A stretch of DNA of 64,000 nt, from the NCBI GenBank assembly GCA_963920575.1, contig OY986970.1:15397588-15461587 (forward strand), given 5' to 3'. The position numbers and the translations under genes are program-made. This DNA comes from Narthecium ossifragum. Lineage: Eukaryota; Streptophyta; Magnoliopsida; Dioscoreales; Nartheciaceae. The first letter of the stretch is position 1; the number at the start of each line of letters is the position of its first letter. Below the pieces are notes generated by a model, which worked only from the letters and a program-made list of their open reading frames with translations, searched no databases and was not told where the DNA came from. Positions 10,101 to 20,699 of this stretch are shown one piece after another.

Positions 10101-11549
10101 TGATAAGTCACTAATTATTCCTAATTAAACCCCTTAAATTACCTTTGTTAGGCCTAGAGTATTTGTATTTAATTGTTTGTTAGTTGATTTTAGATTTAAT
10201 CATGACATGAGAAGAAATACAAGGAATTCAACTAAAAAGATGAATTTATATGATAAAGACTGTTTCATCGCCTGTCAGGAGAATATTCTCCTTAAATTTT
10301 TTATAAGTCTAAATATTCTGAAAATTTAGTACGTGATAGAATACTTCAAGAGCTACAACTTTCATGTTGGACACTTGGCGAGATTCCAGACAGATTAATA
10401 CTAGTTTTGAAGACTATGAAGATATAAAGCTGCTGGAAACTGGTCCATCGATGTTTAGGAGAATATTCGCCAAATATTCCACATATGTCAGAATATTATA
10501 AACTCTTTGGAGGAGGACAGAAGACTTCCTAATCTACATCTTTACTGTTGAGCACATTTCCAAATTTCGGACGGGTTGAACCCAGTCGCGGTCAAAAGAA
10601 GTAGTCAGAATTAAACTAGGAATTCCGAGTTGCACTAGAGGTCCAACTCAACTTAGCCATAACCCTAATTCCAAGATTAAGGGTTTTTCTTATATAAAGG
10701 GGTTATTCCAGCCAAACTTCTCATCTTTTTGACAATCTTTGGAGAGGGAATTAAGAAGAAGGAGAGGATGTGGATGGTGACAGCTTCATATTCCAACCCG
10801 ATGGCTTTCATCTAAAAGATGAGTTGCTACTTATTGTACTTAGGATTATTCATGAAACCCTAGCATAGTTTTCTATCTTCTTTGGTTTGAATCTTGTATT
10901 CTTCTAAGACATGATCCTATGAATTTGCTTTTTATTGTTAAAAGAGTTGAGGGAACAGAGTTCCTTGACGTATTTTCAGTCCTATATGATTTCTGTGATT
11001 GATTGTAGAGATTCGTAGGATGGTTTTCATGTGATTTATGGTTTGCTAGTGAGATAGGCTATGCTAAGCTAGGATAGGTTGTGCCAAGGTCATTAGGAGT
11101 AGTATAACTTAAAGTAATCGTAGGACGGAAGATAATCTATGCCAAGCAAAGATAGGCTATGCCGTTAGGAACATAAATCTTATTTTAGGGATTCATGTGA
11201 GCTTGTAGCCATATGATCCATAATGTTGAGAGAAGAGAACAAGAGGATAACTAGAGAAGATTGAAGGTGAAACTAGGGCGGATTGAGTAATTCCTAAGTC
11301 ACTTATCCATTGATTCAAATTGATCAACTTTTTATTTCTTTTCTTCATTAGTTTAATCTATTCTATCTTTGGTTCTTTTCTTCAGTTTTAGGGTTTTGAG
11401 AATTGATTTTGATTTCCAACGTTTTCCCTGTGGATCGACTCCCGACTTCACCACTATTTCTACCTAGTAGTTTAGTGATTGAATAAGGATATAAATTTAA
11501 TATTTGATTGAGTTTACAACGTTTTAACGACGACGTTTGTGAGCGATCA
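10101..11549 (+). mobile_element. 5' LTR of non-autonomous Athila-like element B1
   Basis: It starts TGATAAGTCACTAATTATTC and ends GTGAGCGATCA, directly followed by a tRNA-Asp-type primer site. Length is 1449 bp. The same LTR occurs as a solo copy with a perfect TSD at 36007-37458, which proves the termini. Other copies are at 17836-27010 (interrupted), 45033-46454 and 50803-51807. No GATCGATC array is present in this LTR family. Confidence 0.92.
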
Positions 11550-11554
11550 ATTTT

Positions 11555-11572
11555 TGACGCCGTTGCCGGGGA
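11555..11572 (+). other. Primer binding site of B1 (tRNA-Asp type)
   Basis: TGACGCCGTTGCCGGGGA differs by one base from TGGCGCCGTTGCCGGGGA, the complement of the 3' end of plant tRNA-Asp. It begins 5 bases after the LTR end. Confidence 0.85.
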
Positions 11573-11887
11573 TTTCGACGGTTAACTAATTGATTTTCTC
11601 TTAACTCATTTTCTTTGCATAGTTAGGTTTTTATCTTTATTATTTCTTCCTTTTTTATTTTACACTTTTTAGGAATTTTTTGACAATTTTTTGGAATTTT
11701 TGCAGCATTGTAACGGATTTTTCTTGAAGGAAGCATCTCACCCGCAGCCTGGAGCAATCGGTCGGACCCCAAACCGACCGATCGGAACTGCGCAGTCAGG
11801 TAAGTTTTCTAAATTCAACATTTTTCGTTTCAATCGTTTTTTTTCGGATTTTGTCTTCTCCGAATCTTCTGTTTTCTTTTTCTCTTT

Positions 11888-13366
11888 TTGATATATGATC
11901 TTGCATGCATGGCCGTATATTATATGCCACCGGGTGATACATCGTGGGATTATCACACGCCTTCGACATATACACCTGCTTACAATAATGACATATATGG
12001 TTTCTCAAATCCGTCATATAATTCACATTCATATCCTTATAATCCAAATTTTAGAGATCATACATACTCTAGTTGGCAATGTCAAGGTTACCAGCCTTCT
12101 AACATTCAACCATGGAACATAGAACCACCGGCTCAAGATTTTGCACCTAATTTTGCACCGCCATATCCTTTTCAAACACAACCACTGCAACAATACTGGT
12201 ATGAGCCACCTGTCCACCCTACATCACAAGCACAACAAAAGACAACTTTGGATGATATTCTTAAGGCAATGGAAGAAATTAATAATTCCTTAGTAGAATT
12301 TAATAAGTCCTGGGATGAGGATAGACTTTCTAGGAAATGTGACAAAATTGAGAACCCCTTCACTGATCAGTCACAAATACAACAACAACCATTTATAATT
12401 GATCAAGTTAAAAACTCACAATTGATAGACAAGCTAGAAGTCTCGTCCACACAACTAGCTAACGTAAGTCACTCTTTTGATGATATAGTGGATGGATATG
12501 ATTCTAGGCCTCTTCTTTATGATGACAATAATCGTGATGTTTATCTTTCTAATGATGTTGATGCATGCTATAATGCTTGTGATACGTTGCCAGTTCATGA
12601 TGCTATTGATAATGTTCTACCAGCTGCTGAAAATATTGTTTTGCCAACTTTGGATGATACAGTTGATGATGTTGATGATATTGATGATGTTGATGAATGC
12701 TATCCGGTTGTATATTCTGGGCCTTATATGTATTTCGGTCATTCTTATGAAGCAAGTTTTTTTGATGATAGTGATGATGATGGTTGTTATGCTAAATCGT
12801 CGGTTGTTCATGATGATAATATGACTATTTACAATGATCATAATGAGGATGAGCATATTAGTGAAACCCCCTGTCAGGAACCTCAAGTTGAACTTATTCA
12901 TGATGAGTTGAATGATGATAATATATCTATTTACAATGATCATAATGAGGATGTGCATATTAGTGAGACCCCCTGTCTTGAACCTCAAGTTGAACTTCTA
13001 CATGATGAGTTGAATGATGATGATGTGCCTATTAGTGCTAAACATAATAAGGATGAGAGTGTTAGCAATATTCCTTGTCTAGAGCCTCAATTTGAGATTC
13101 TACCTTTAATATCATCCCCATTAGTTGAACGTTGTGAGGAGGAGAACCTTGTTATGAGTGAAGACCATGCCAATTCCAATCGTCCCTTCCTCAAAGATGG
13201 TATAAAAATGTTCAGTTCTATGCATATTTTGCTTGCTAAGAACTTCTTTTTATTCTTTGATGAAGCATGTCTGCATACATTCACCATGATCGGGGCCATA
13301 TATTTCTTCACATGGAACCATCACCCTCCTAAATCTTGTTTCGAGAGCGTCCATCGAAAGACATAA
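11888..13366 (+). CDS. Long ORF of non-autonomous B element: gag-tail-like start plus acidic repeats
   Basis: The ORF has 492 codons; ATG at 11888, with a plausible alternative at 11909. Residues about 8-120 are rich in Tyr, Pro, Asn and Gln (YPYNPNFRDHTYSSW) and resemble the region after the zinc knuckle of Athila gag; the B3 gag has a similar block near 48060. Residues about 155-420 are strongly acidic, with Asp/Val runs and three tandem copies of a 34-residue unit (SETPCxEPQVEL core, 12823-13120). No RT, protease, integrase or zinc knuckle is present, so the element must borrow enzymes. An uninterrupted frame of this length in such decayed surroundings suggests recent activity or selection. 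It is the only ORF between PBS and PPT. Function unknown. Confidence 0.7.
   Translation: MIYDLACMAVYYMPPGDTSWDYHTPSTYTPAYNNDIYGFSNPSYNSHSYPYNPNFRDHTYSSWQCQGYQPSNIQPWNIEPPAQDFAPNFAPPYPFQTQPLQQYWYEPPVHPTSQAQQKTTLDDILKAMEEINNSLVEFNKSWDEDRLSRKCDKIENPFTDQSQIQQQPFIIDQVKNSQLIDKLEVSSTQLANVSHSFDDIVDGYDSRPLLYDDNNRDVYLSNDVDACYNACDTLPVHDAIDNVLPAAENIVLPTLDDTVDDVDDIDDVDECYPVVYSGPYMYFGHSYEASFFDDSDDDGCYAKSSVVHDDNMTIYNDHNEDEHISETPCQEPQVELIHDELNDDNISIYNDHNEDVHISETPCLEPQVELLHDELNDDDVPISAKHNKDESVSNIPCLEPQFEILPLISSPLVERCEEENLVMSEDHANSNRPFLKDGIKMFSSMHILLAKNFFLFFDEACLHTFTMIGAIYFFTWNHHPPKSCFESVHRKT
12823..13120 (+). repeat. 102-bp in-frame tandem repeat inside the B1 ORF
   Basis: Three units, the third divergent, share TTTACAATGATCATAATGAG and a SETPC.EPQVEL coding block. 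The period is 102 bp, a multiple of three, so the frame is preserved. Confidence 0.85.
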
Positions 13367-13379
13367 AATTGCGCGCTAA

Positions 13380-13395
13380 CTGGGAGGCAACCCAG
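13380..13395 (+). other. Hairpin with AGGCAA loop after the B1 ORF
   Basis: CTGGG-AGGCAA-CCCAG lies 14 bases after the stop codon. It is the counterpart of the A1 hairpin at 1043-1060, with changed but still paired stem bases. Confidence 0.6.
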
Positions 13396-13397
13396 CT

Positions 13398-14812
13398 TTT
13401 TAGGAGTTTCTATTAATTTTTACGATTTTTCCATATTTTTAGGAGTTTTCCCTGATTTTTTTAGAACTTTTCCACAATTTTTCCGTTTTTCTTTCATTTT
13501 TCCGCCAATTTTCTTTTGAAATTTTTCTCCCTGTTCCCGAGCGGCTCACCTGTGAGCCGGGACATCATCGTCCCGGCTCCGCCTGGCTCATCGGCTCGTC
13601 CCCGAGCCGCTGACCTCCGCCACCTCTCAAGCCATCCCCGTCCCTCCAAACCAACACCAACACCATCGCCATCCTTCCACCTTTCCGATATCGCCCTCCT
13701 CTTCCCTCGGAACCCTCTCCTCCGACGCCGGTGAGCCCCTCCACTTCCGCCGACCATCTCCAATCTCCTCATCCCGTGCCGCCCATCACCCATTAATCTC
13801 TCCAGAACCTTCCTCCGGCTACCACGAAGCTTCCTCCACCATCAAAACCATTGTTTGCTGGCTGGATCGCTGTGTCCGATCCCGGCGGTATCCACCTCTC
13901 CGACAACCTCCTATCCGCCGCCTGGAAGCCCCATTCTTCAATCAAACCACATATAACACTTCCTTGGCCTTCCACGATTCTTTCTCAATCGGTACCGTCC
14001 TTGATTTGAGCTCCGATCGTCGGAATTCAATTCCGGCCGTCACTTCCTCCGATCCGGCGACCTCCGTTCTACCACCTGGGGACCTCCATTCTTCGATCAG
14101 ACCTCACTAGAGAACTTCTTGGGCTTCCACGATTCTTTCAGTACCCTTCCCGTCCTCCGGCGACGCCGTTTCACCGTCGATCATCGCCGGCGAGTTCTCA
14201 GCTGTCCGATTGTTGCTAGACACGATCCAGGCGCTACAATGATACGATTTTCGATCGGATGGTATAGATCTTCAATCAGGACAATGTTGACCATTCTTTG
14301 ATCTTCTAGACGTCCTAGAGCAACCTCCGATGTTAAATTCTCCTTATTTTCGCCTATTTTATTTCTGATCTCGCCGCGGATGGCCGCTGTGTGTGTGATG
14401 GTGTTTTATGCGGATGATAACTGATGGTTGCCCTGCTTGGATATTTTGGTCCTTTATTTCCTTATCTGTGATGTCTAGAAGATTATTTTTGATGTATTAT
14501 CTCCTTTACTATTTATCTGTACATGTTATATTTTTGTGTGGTGAATGTTTGTACAGATTAATATATCATGAAAATACAAAGGAGACTCTGCCGAAATTTT
14601 CTATGATTCTAATACCTTTTTGGACTTTTATTTGTTATATTTGATCTTTTTGGAAAGGTATATATTTCTGTGACAGGTTATGGTGGGGAAGGACGTATTT
14701 ATTCAATGATGGTGATGCCTAAACTAAAATTGGAAGAGAGAGAAATCTATTTCTAAGGCGTTCATTATGGTTATCTCTACCCTTTACTTCTTGATTTATT
14801 TTTATGACTTAG
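13398..14812 (+). other. Non-coding 3' region of B1 with a GC-rich island
   Basis: About 13530-14330 is C/T- and GC-rich (short frames coding Ser, Pro and Arg), unlike the AT-rich DNA on both sides. It is followed by an AT-rich part with TTTGATCTTTTTGGAAAGGT near 14642. That last block recurs at about 50780 in B3, so it belongs to the element. The GC island could be captured foreign DNA; I recognise no gene in it. Confidence 0.6.
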
Positions 14813-14848
14813 TGTAATTGGGGACAATTACATTTAAGTTGGGGGGTA
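14813..14848 (+). other. Pre-PPT stem-loop and PPT of B1
   Basis: TGTAATTG-GGGA-CAATTACA is a perfect 8-bp stem with a GGGA loop. Nine bases on comes the PPT GTTGGGGGGTA. The LTR start TGATRAGTCAC that follows this PPT in B4 is absent here; about 30 unrelated bases and then a T LTR follow. Confidence 0.75.
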
Positions 14849-15184
14849 GAATTCTAGGTATTCATGCTTATTATCCGCCTACACCTGCAAACGCAGCCCG
14901 GGTAGGTGTGAGCACTAAGCTCAGTAGGGATCTACACTACGACACACAGAACGAAGAGGGAAACGCAAGAGTGTCGCCATCGAGTAGGATCTGGGTGTAT
15001 ACAGGGGTCCCATAACCCCACCGCGTGTCCCTGGTGCCCAGGAGCAGCACACAGTAAGCTCAACAAACACTGCTGACTCACATGCAGGTAACCGGCACTG
15101 CAGGCGGGAAATGGCACCGCTGAGGGGGCCGTTTCCACCACTCAAGAGTCGACACAGCGGAACACCGGCTACACCTCAGCCTCC

Positions 15185-15384
15185 GACTCGAGGCCGACAC
15201 GACCTCTACAAGCATCAAGCCACAAGTGTACCAGTCATCTAAGCATATCATTGAATCGACTGGACACCACAATTCTCAACACCTGACTTGAGGCTGACAC
15301 GACCTCTACAAGCATCAAACATCATGTGTACCAGTCTTCTAAGCCTATCATTGAATCGACTGGACACCACAATTCAAACCGGGT
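15185..15384 (-). repeat. 100-bp tandem duplication inside T2 LTR
   Basis: Two copies begin with GACTCGAGGCCGACACGACC and its variant at 15185 and 15285. Other T LTRs have the segment once. Confidence 0.85.
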
Positions 15385-16569
15385 CCAAACTACCCAACCC
15401 CGGTCCTAGGGCTAAGTCCGAGCTTCCAGCCTCGGGACGGCGACCCAAAGATCACCCAAGCCCTAACCAATGCAACTAATGCACAATCAACAATGCATGC
15501 TATGACATACACAAACATGAGATAGGCATGCAACACTATGGCAAACATCATATAAGTCTACTGGATCGCTGCAGCGGTACCACCAACCGCTGCCAGCCGA
15601 TCCGCAGCGGGTCCCGGCATTACGACGGTACCGCGACCGTCAACCGCGGACTCCAGCAACGGGAAGCAACCCCGAAAACCGTGATGAACAAAACACAATA
15701 TAATATTATATTCCGAAATATAATATTATATTCAAAAACACCCAAAGCCTCTACTTAGGGGTTAATTGATCCCATCGATCCGACATCCAACCGACGTCGG
15801 ATTCAAGATCCAACTTAACCACCAGTAGGTGTATATACCAGGATCATCATATCCAAATTTCATAAACATCCAACGGTTGGATTAACGGAAAACATTAATC
15901 AAAAGTTGCTGATTAAACCAACTTACCCTTTAATTGCTGCAACGCAGCCCTCCAGAAAACAAATCATAAGAAATCGTAGAAAAATCGAAAAATTATGAAA
16001 AAAGATGGAATGGAAAGCTAACGCATAGATCTACAACTCTTATGTTTATTCAAAGCCAAGATCATGTACTCGCCGGCCGGCAAACTCGCCGTAAGCCGGC
16101 TGTTTCTCAAGAACAGCAGAAAACCAGAAATCCGAGACTAATCTTGCATAAAACCTACTCAAATCTCAACTGATTAACATGAAACTTAAATCAGTTATTC
16201 TACAAGGCATAAAGAATCCAACAAAGGAAGGATCAACAAGATCCAACGGCTAGATCTCAAGAAAACCCGAAATGAACACAGTAGGTATAACCCTACCTAG
16301 CTGCGCTTTCCTCGGCTGATTCCCCGCGATTTGATCATTAACAAGCCTCCAAACCTCTTCAGGGATCTTCCTCTCGTTGTCACGAATCCAACGAGCCAAA
16401 GAATACCCAATTTGGTGGTCGGAGGAGGGAGAACGGAGGTAGGAAAGCTCGGCTGCCGGAATAGGGGAAAAAGCTGGGGGAGGGGAGGAGAAAGTCCTCC
16501 CCCTCTGACAGAGGAGAGCGATGGCCGACGGCCGTCCTCGCGAAAGAGAAAACCCACCGACTCGAGCAT

Positions 16570-16689
16570 GATCGATCTCCAAGGCATGTGAGATCGATCT
16601 CCTTTGCAATCGAGATCGATCTCCTTGAAATCCAGATCGATCTTCTTTGCAAAAATCCAGATCGATCTCCCTAGCCATCCAGATCGATC
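16570..16689. repeat. Continuous phased GATCGATC array in T2 LTR
   Basis: Six 8-mers start at 16570, 16592, 16613, 16635, 16660 and 16682, giving steps of 22, 21, 22, 25 and 22 bp. Flanks alternate between CCTTTG and CAATCGA-type spacers. Confidence 0.87.
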
Positions 16690-16901
16690 TCCTTTACTCA
16701 GAAAGGCAAACTTGGGCTAAAACACAAGCCCAAGCTCAGATCTTCCGATCTCGGGTTCACCTAGCCATTCTAAACAAACACGAACACAGACAAGGCCAGT
16801 GTGTGCACACGCGGGTGTGAAACAAACCAACAAGGCGCAATTTACCAAATTGCCCTTGCGGTCTACAGCGAGCCACAGGGGTAGAGGGACAGGTCCTCAC
16901 A

Positions 16902-17566
16902 TGTCGGCCTCGAGCCAGTGCTGAGGGTGCAGCCAGTGTCGTCGTTTCATCCTTGAGCAGAGGGTGTGCCTGCCCGATAGAGACTTGTCCTGCCCAACAG
17001 TGACTTGTTCCTGTTGTACTAGGTGTTTCCGGGATGGGCCCAGTTCGTTAAGGTAGGGTGACCATGGTTGGATACCTAGAGACACTAGTGGGGTTATAGG
17101 ACCCCGTGACACACCTAGGCCCAGCTTGGGGGTGACACTGTTGTGTTCCCTCCTTTCTGTGTGTCGTCGTGTAGAACTCTACTGAGCTTAGTGCTCACTC
17201 CTACTTGGGCTGTATTTTGCAGGTGCAGGCGTTAGCTCTTCTTCAGTGGCCCCTACCGGGCAGGTGTTTGGTGGCGCGGCTGCGTCTGGCGGTGCTTGAG
17301 GAGCGGTGATCTTTTGTTTACCTTTTTGTTAGATAAATCTCCTACGGGAGTATGATGTATAAATGTTAACCCTTTTGAGGATTTGAATTTATCTTATTAT
17401 ATTATATCTTTTGAGGTTGTTGATTATTGTTAATTACGGGTACTTGTGAAATGTTAGAGAGACCAATAAGCTAGAGGGAACCCTCGCCAAAAATTATTCT
17501 GCATTTAGTTAGGTTCCGGTTCACGTCGCCCGACCCGGCTGGGCCTTCGCGGGTCGGGGCGTGACA
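16902..17566 (+). mobile_element. 5' LTR of host element T3, right-hand 665 bp
   Basis: It begins inside the LTR at TGTCGGCCTCGAGCC and ends GGGTCGGGGCGTGACA, followed by the primer site. The left part is lost at the junction with T2. Confidence 0.85.
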
Positions 17567-17568
17567 AC

Positions 17569-17581
17569 TTGGTATCCGAGC
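17569..17581 (+). other. Primer binding site of T3 (initiator tRNA-Met type)
   Basis: TTGGTATCCGAGC differs by one base from TTGGTATCAGAGC and lies two bases after the LTR end. Confidence 0.85.
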
Positions 17582-17770
17582 ACAGGCTGTAGATTCCAGG
17601 GATAGGATCAGGATTCGGTTGAGATTAAGCGTAGGATGGGATAGTTCTATGTCTAGAACATCTATGCATGCTCTTCTGTTATGTGTTTCACTTTTTTCGC
17701 TTTAGTGCTGTGTTGTTTGTTTTGCAGTTTCTGACGAGTGGACGCTCATTTGTCATTGGTGATTGCACAG

Positions 17771-17835
17771 ATGCCTGGAGCTCGAGGCCGACCTTCGGTT
17801 GTTGGTCAGGGTGGGGCACGACCTGGTCGACCGGC
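17771..17835 (+). pseudogene. gag start of T3, cut by B5 insertion
   Basis: An ATG about 190 bases after the PBS opens a basic, Gly/Arg-rich start (MPGARGRPSVV), a common gag beginning in this lineage. The frame is cut after about 21 codons by the B5 LTR at 17836. It appears to resume at 27011-27048. Confidence 0.65.
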
Positions 17836-19359
17836 TGATCGCTCGCGAACGTGTCGTTAAAACGTTGCAAAGTCGATCAAATATTAAATTTATAATCCTT
17901 ATTCAATCACTACACTGCAGGGTAGATTAGTGGTGAAATCCAGAGTCGATTTACAGGAAAAACGTTGGAAACCAAAATCAATTCTCAAAACTCTAAAACT
18001 AAGCAAAAGTAGTAATTATAAGATTGAATTACCTAAAGTTAACTAAGAAAAGCAAGTAAAAATTGTTGTTAAATCACTAAGAGAAATACCTTCGGATTAT
18101 TCAATCCACCTTAGTTTCACATTCTGTATTCTTCAGTTATCCTCTTGTCTCCTTCTCTAAACATTATGGATCATATGGCTACAAGATCACAAGAATCCCT
18201 AAAATAAGATTTATGTTCCTAACGACATAGCCTATCTTTCATGGCATAGATTGTCTTCGGTCCTACAATTACTTTAAGTTATACTACTCCTAATGACCTT
18301 CACACAACCTATCTTAGCTTAGCATAGCTTATCTCACTAACAAACAATAATCACATGAAAACCATCCTATGAATCTCTACTAGTAAATACCCGTGCCTAC
18401 GACATGGATATTATAATTGTTTTGTGATTCATAAGTTGGTTAATGTCTGAGCAATTGTTCGAGAGTGAAGATTTACAATATCCATTTATCTAGAGACGTA
18501 GATCTTTTTATTCGAAAATTACGAAACCCAATAGTGTCTTAACCTTAGATCTTAACTCAAATAATGCTAAAAAAAATAGCTCCAGGTTTTGTATTGGCTC
18601 ATATCTGAGTCGTTGAATCATAAAGATCAATGGCCCATGTAAGGGAAGGCTTAGGGTTACAAATCCAAGCCTAACCTCTTTCATCCCGCCACCAACACAC
18701 CCGCCCCTTGATGGCGGCGGTGACCTGCTTGGCGAGAAGATGACGGAGATCGGGGGTTGGGCCGCGATCGGCGAAGACGGCCGTGAATTTTGGGCGGGAA
18801 CCAAATTTGGGTGAGAATCTCGAGGTTTTAGATGGAATCAGAACCATCGGATTTATTTGAAGATAAATCCTGACCTCCCTCCCATACACTATAGATTTGA
18901 ACTCCTATCCACCTGATCCACCCGGTGATGTAGAGGAACGGGATCCTCGGCGTGATGAACTCGCCCCAGTGGGCGAGGTTGGGCGACGTCGGGGTGGGGA
19001 GAGGAGAGGGGATGGGTGAGGGGAACAGAGAGGGAGAGAGGAGAGGGGATGGGTAAGAGGAACACTACCTCGGGCGTCGCCGGCTTCTCAGCTAGTCGCA
19101 GAGCACCGTCTGGGCGAGGTTGTTGCGTCGGGCGTGGCTTGGTCGGTGACAGTGTGGGGCGATGGTCACGCCGTTCGGGTTGGGCGAGGTCGGCGACGAC
19201 ACGGCTGACGGTGGGTTGGGCGCGGTCGGCTTGGGGAGAGGGCCGATGGCAAGCGTCGGGCATTGGGCGTCGGGCGTCACGCGTCACGCGTCGGGCGTAG
19301 GGCGTAGGGTGTAAGGCGTCACGCGTCGGGCGTCAGGCATCACGCGTCGTGCGTCGGGC

Positions 19360-19570
19360 GTCGGGGACAGGGCCGATGGCGTCGGGCGTCGAGGAGACAG
19401 CCGATGGCGTCGGACATCGGGCGTCGGGGAGAGGGCCGATGGCGTCGGGCGTCGGGGAGAGGGTCGATAGCGTCGGGCGTCGGGGAGAGGGCTGATGGCG
19501 TCAGGCGTCGGGGAGAGGGTCGATGGCGTCGGGCGTCAGGCGTGGCCGATGGCATCGGGCGTCGGGGGCG
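19360..19570 (+). repeat. 28-bp minisatellite (GGCGTCGGG core) in the Helitron
   Basis: Units of 28 bp share CGATGGCGTCGGGCGTCGGG, with GAGAGGG between them. They are clearest at 19430-19530 and degrade on both sides, where simpler GGGCGTC 9-11-mers begin at about 19255. Confidence 0.85.
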
Positions 19571-20452
19571 TCGGGTGTCGCGCCCCGACCCGCGAAAGCC
19601 CAACCGGGCCGGGCGACGCGAACCGAAACCTAACAAACCGCGGAAAAATAATAGCGAGGGTTCCCTCTAACCTATTTGTCGCGCCCCGACCCGCGAAAGC
19701 TCAACCGGGCCGGGCGACGTGAACCGGAACCTACAAACGTAGAAAAGACGGCGAGTGTTCCCTTTAACCTATTGGTCTCCCTAGCAATTGACCAAAAGCA
19801 CCCTCAATTTAGAACAACAATAACTAGCGAAACCTCGAACCACAGATTTAAAACTCAAACTGTTTAATATACAAATCTTCGGAGATGGGAAGATCCAAAA
19901 ATACAACATCACTCCCGTAGGAGACTAACTAACATAAGGTAAAAGCAGTAAATATCGCCACCTCTCAAAATCCACCAGGCGCCGCCGCACCGCCGACCAA
20001 CCCGGTAGGGGCCACGGAAGAAGAACTGACGCCTGCACCTGCAAAACGCAGCCCGGGTAGGTGTGAGCACTAAGCTCAGTAGGGATCTACACTACGACAT
20101 ACAGAAGGAAGAGGGAAACGTAACAGTGTCGCCCTCAAGCCAAACTCGAGTATGCTACAAGGGTCCCATAACCCCCCACCGGTGTCTCTAGGCATATCCA
20201 ACCATGGTCACCCCAACGGACTGGGCCTATCCTGGATACACCTAGTGTCGCAGGGTGTCAGCTGAATCACCCAACACGGACTGGGCCCACACTGATCCCC
20301 TACTGGCAGGAACAGACACTGCCTGGGCCGGACTAACCCTCCCGGGCCCCCGAAGAACAAGACCCGCCGCCGGTGGCACCCTCAACACCTGACTTGAAGC
20401 CGACACGACCTCTAATCATCATCGAGCAACAGGTGTACCAGTCATCTAAGCC

Positions 20453-20652
20453 NNNNNNNNNNNNNNNNNNNNNNNNNNNNNNNNNNNNNNNNNNNNNNNN
20501 NNNNNNNNNNNNNNNNNNNNNNNNNNNNNNNNNNNNNNNNNNNNNNNNNNNNNNNNNNNNNNNNNNNNNNNNNNNNNNNNNNNNNNNNNNNNNNNNNNNN
20601 NNNNNNNNNNNNNNNNNNNNNNNNNNNNNNNNNNNNNNNNNNNNNNNNNNNN
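20453..20652. other. Assembly gap (200 N)
   Basis: An unbroken run of exactly 200 N, probably a standard-size placeholder rather than a measured length. Confidence 0.99.
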
Positions 20653-20699
20653 AACGCCAATCATGATACTACAAAGCGGAAAAGGGTACCTGTTGATGT

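Larger units (their letters stand above)
14877..16901 (-). mobile_element. Tekay-like LTR T2, minus strand, U5 end lost
   Basis: On the minus strand it starts TGTGAGGACCTGTCCCTC at 16901 and runs to about 350 bp short of the normal end, stopping at the TTTGCAGGTG block near 14877. It carries a 100-bp tandem duplication (15185-15384), paired ATATAATATTATAT palindromes near 15697-15732, a near-palindrome TGTTTCTCAAGAACAG near 16100, and a continuous GATCGATC array (16570-16689). The missing end coincides with loss of the 3' LTR of B1, so one deletion probably removed both. Confidence 0.87.

Noticed and set aside
11555..11572. tRNA gene at the primer sites
   Set aside because: Only the last 18 bases of tRNA-Asp are complementary; no cloverleaf or A/B boxes nearby. 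These are PBSs.
12617..12988. Antisense open frame over the B1 ORF
   Set aside because: It is the mirror of Asp/Val-rich coding repeats (GATGAT runs) and shows only Ile/Asn/Met-rich low complexity.
16570..16689. CRISPR-like regular spacing of short repeats
   Set aside because: The repeat is an 8-bp palindrome with 12-17 bp spacers inside LTRs of a plant genome; there is no long direct repeat, no unique 30-bp spacer and no cas gene.
18889..19287. Pro/Arg-rich frames in the Helitron as captured genes
   Set aside because: They come from GC-rich minisatellite-like DNA open in several frames on both strands; no domain is seen.
20373..20666. Frames running through the N gap
   Set aside because: Their length consists of unknown bases.
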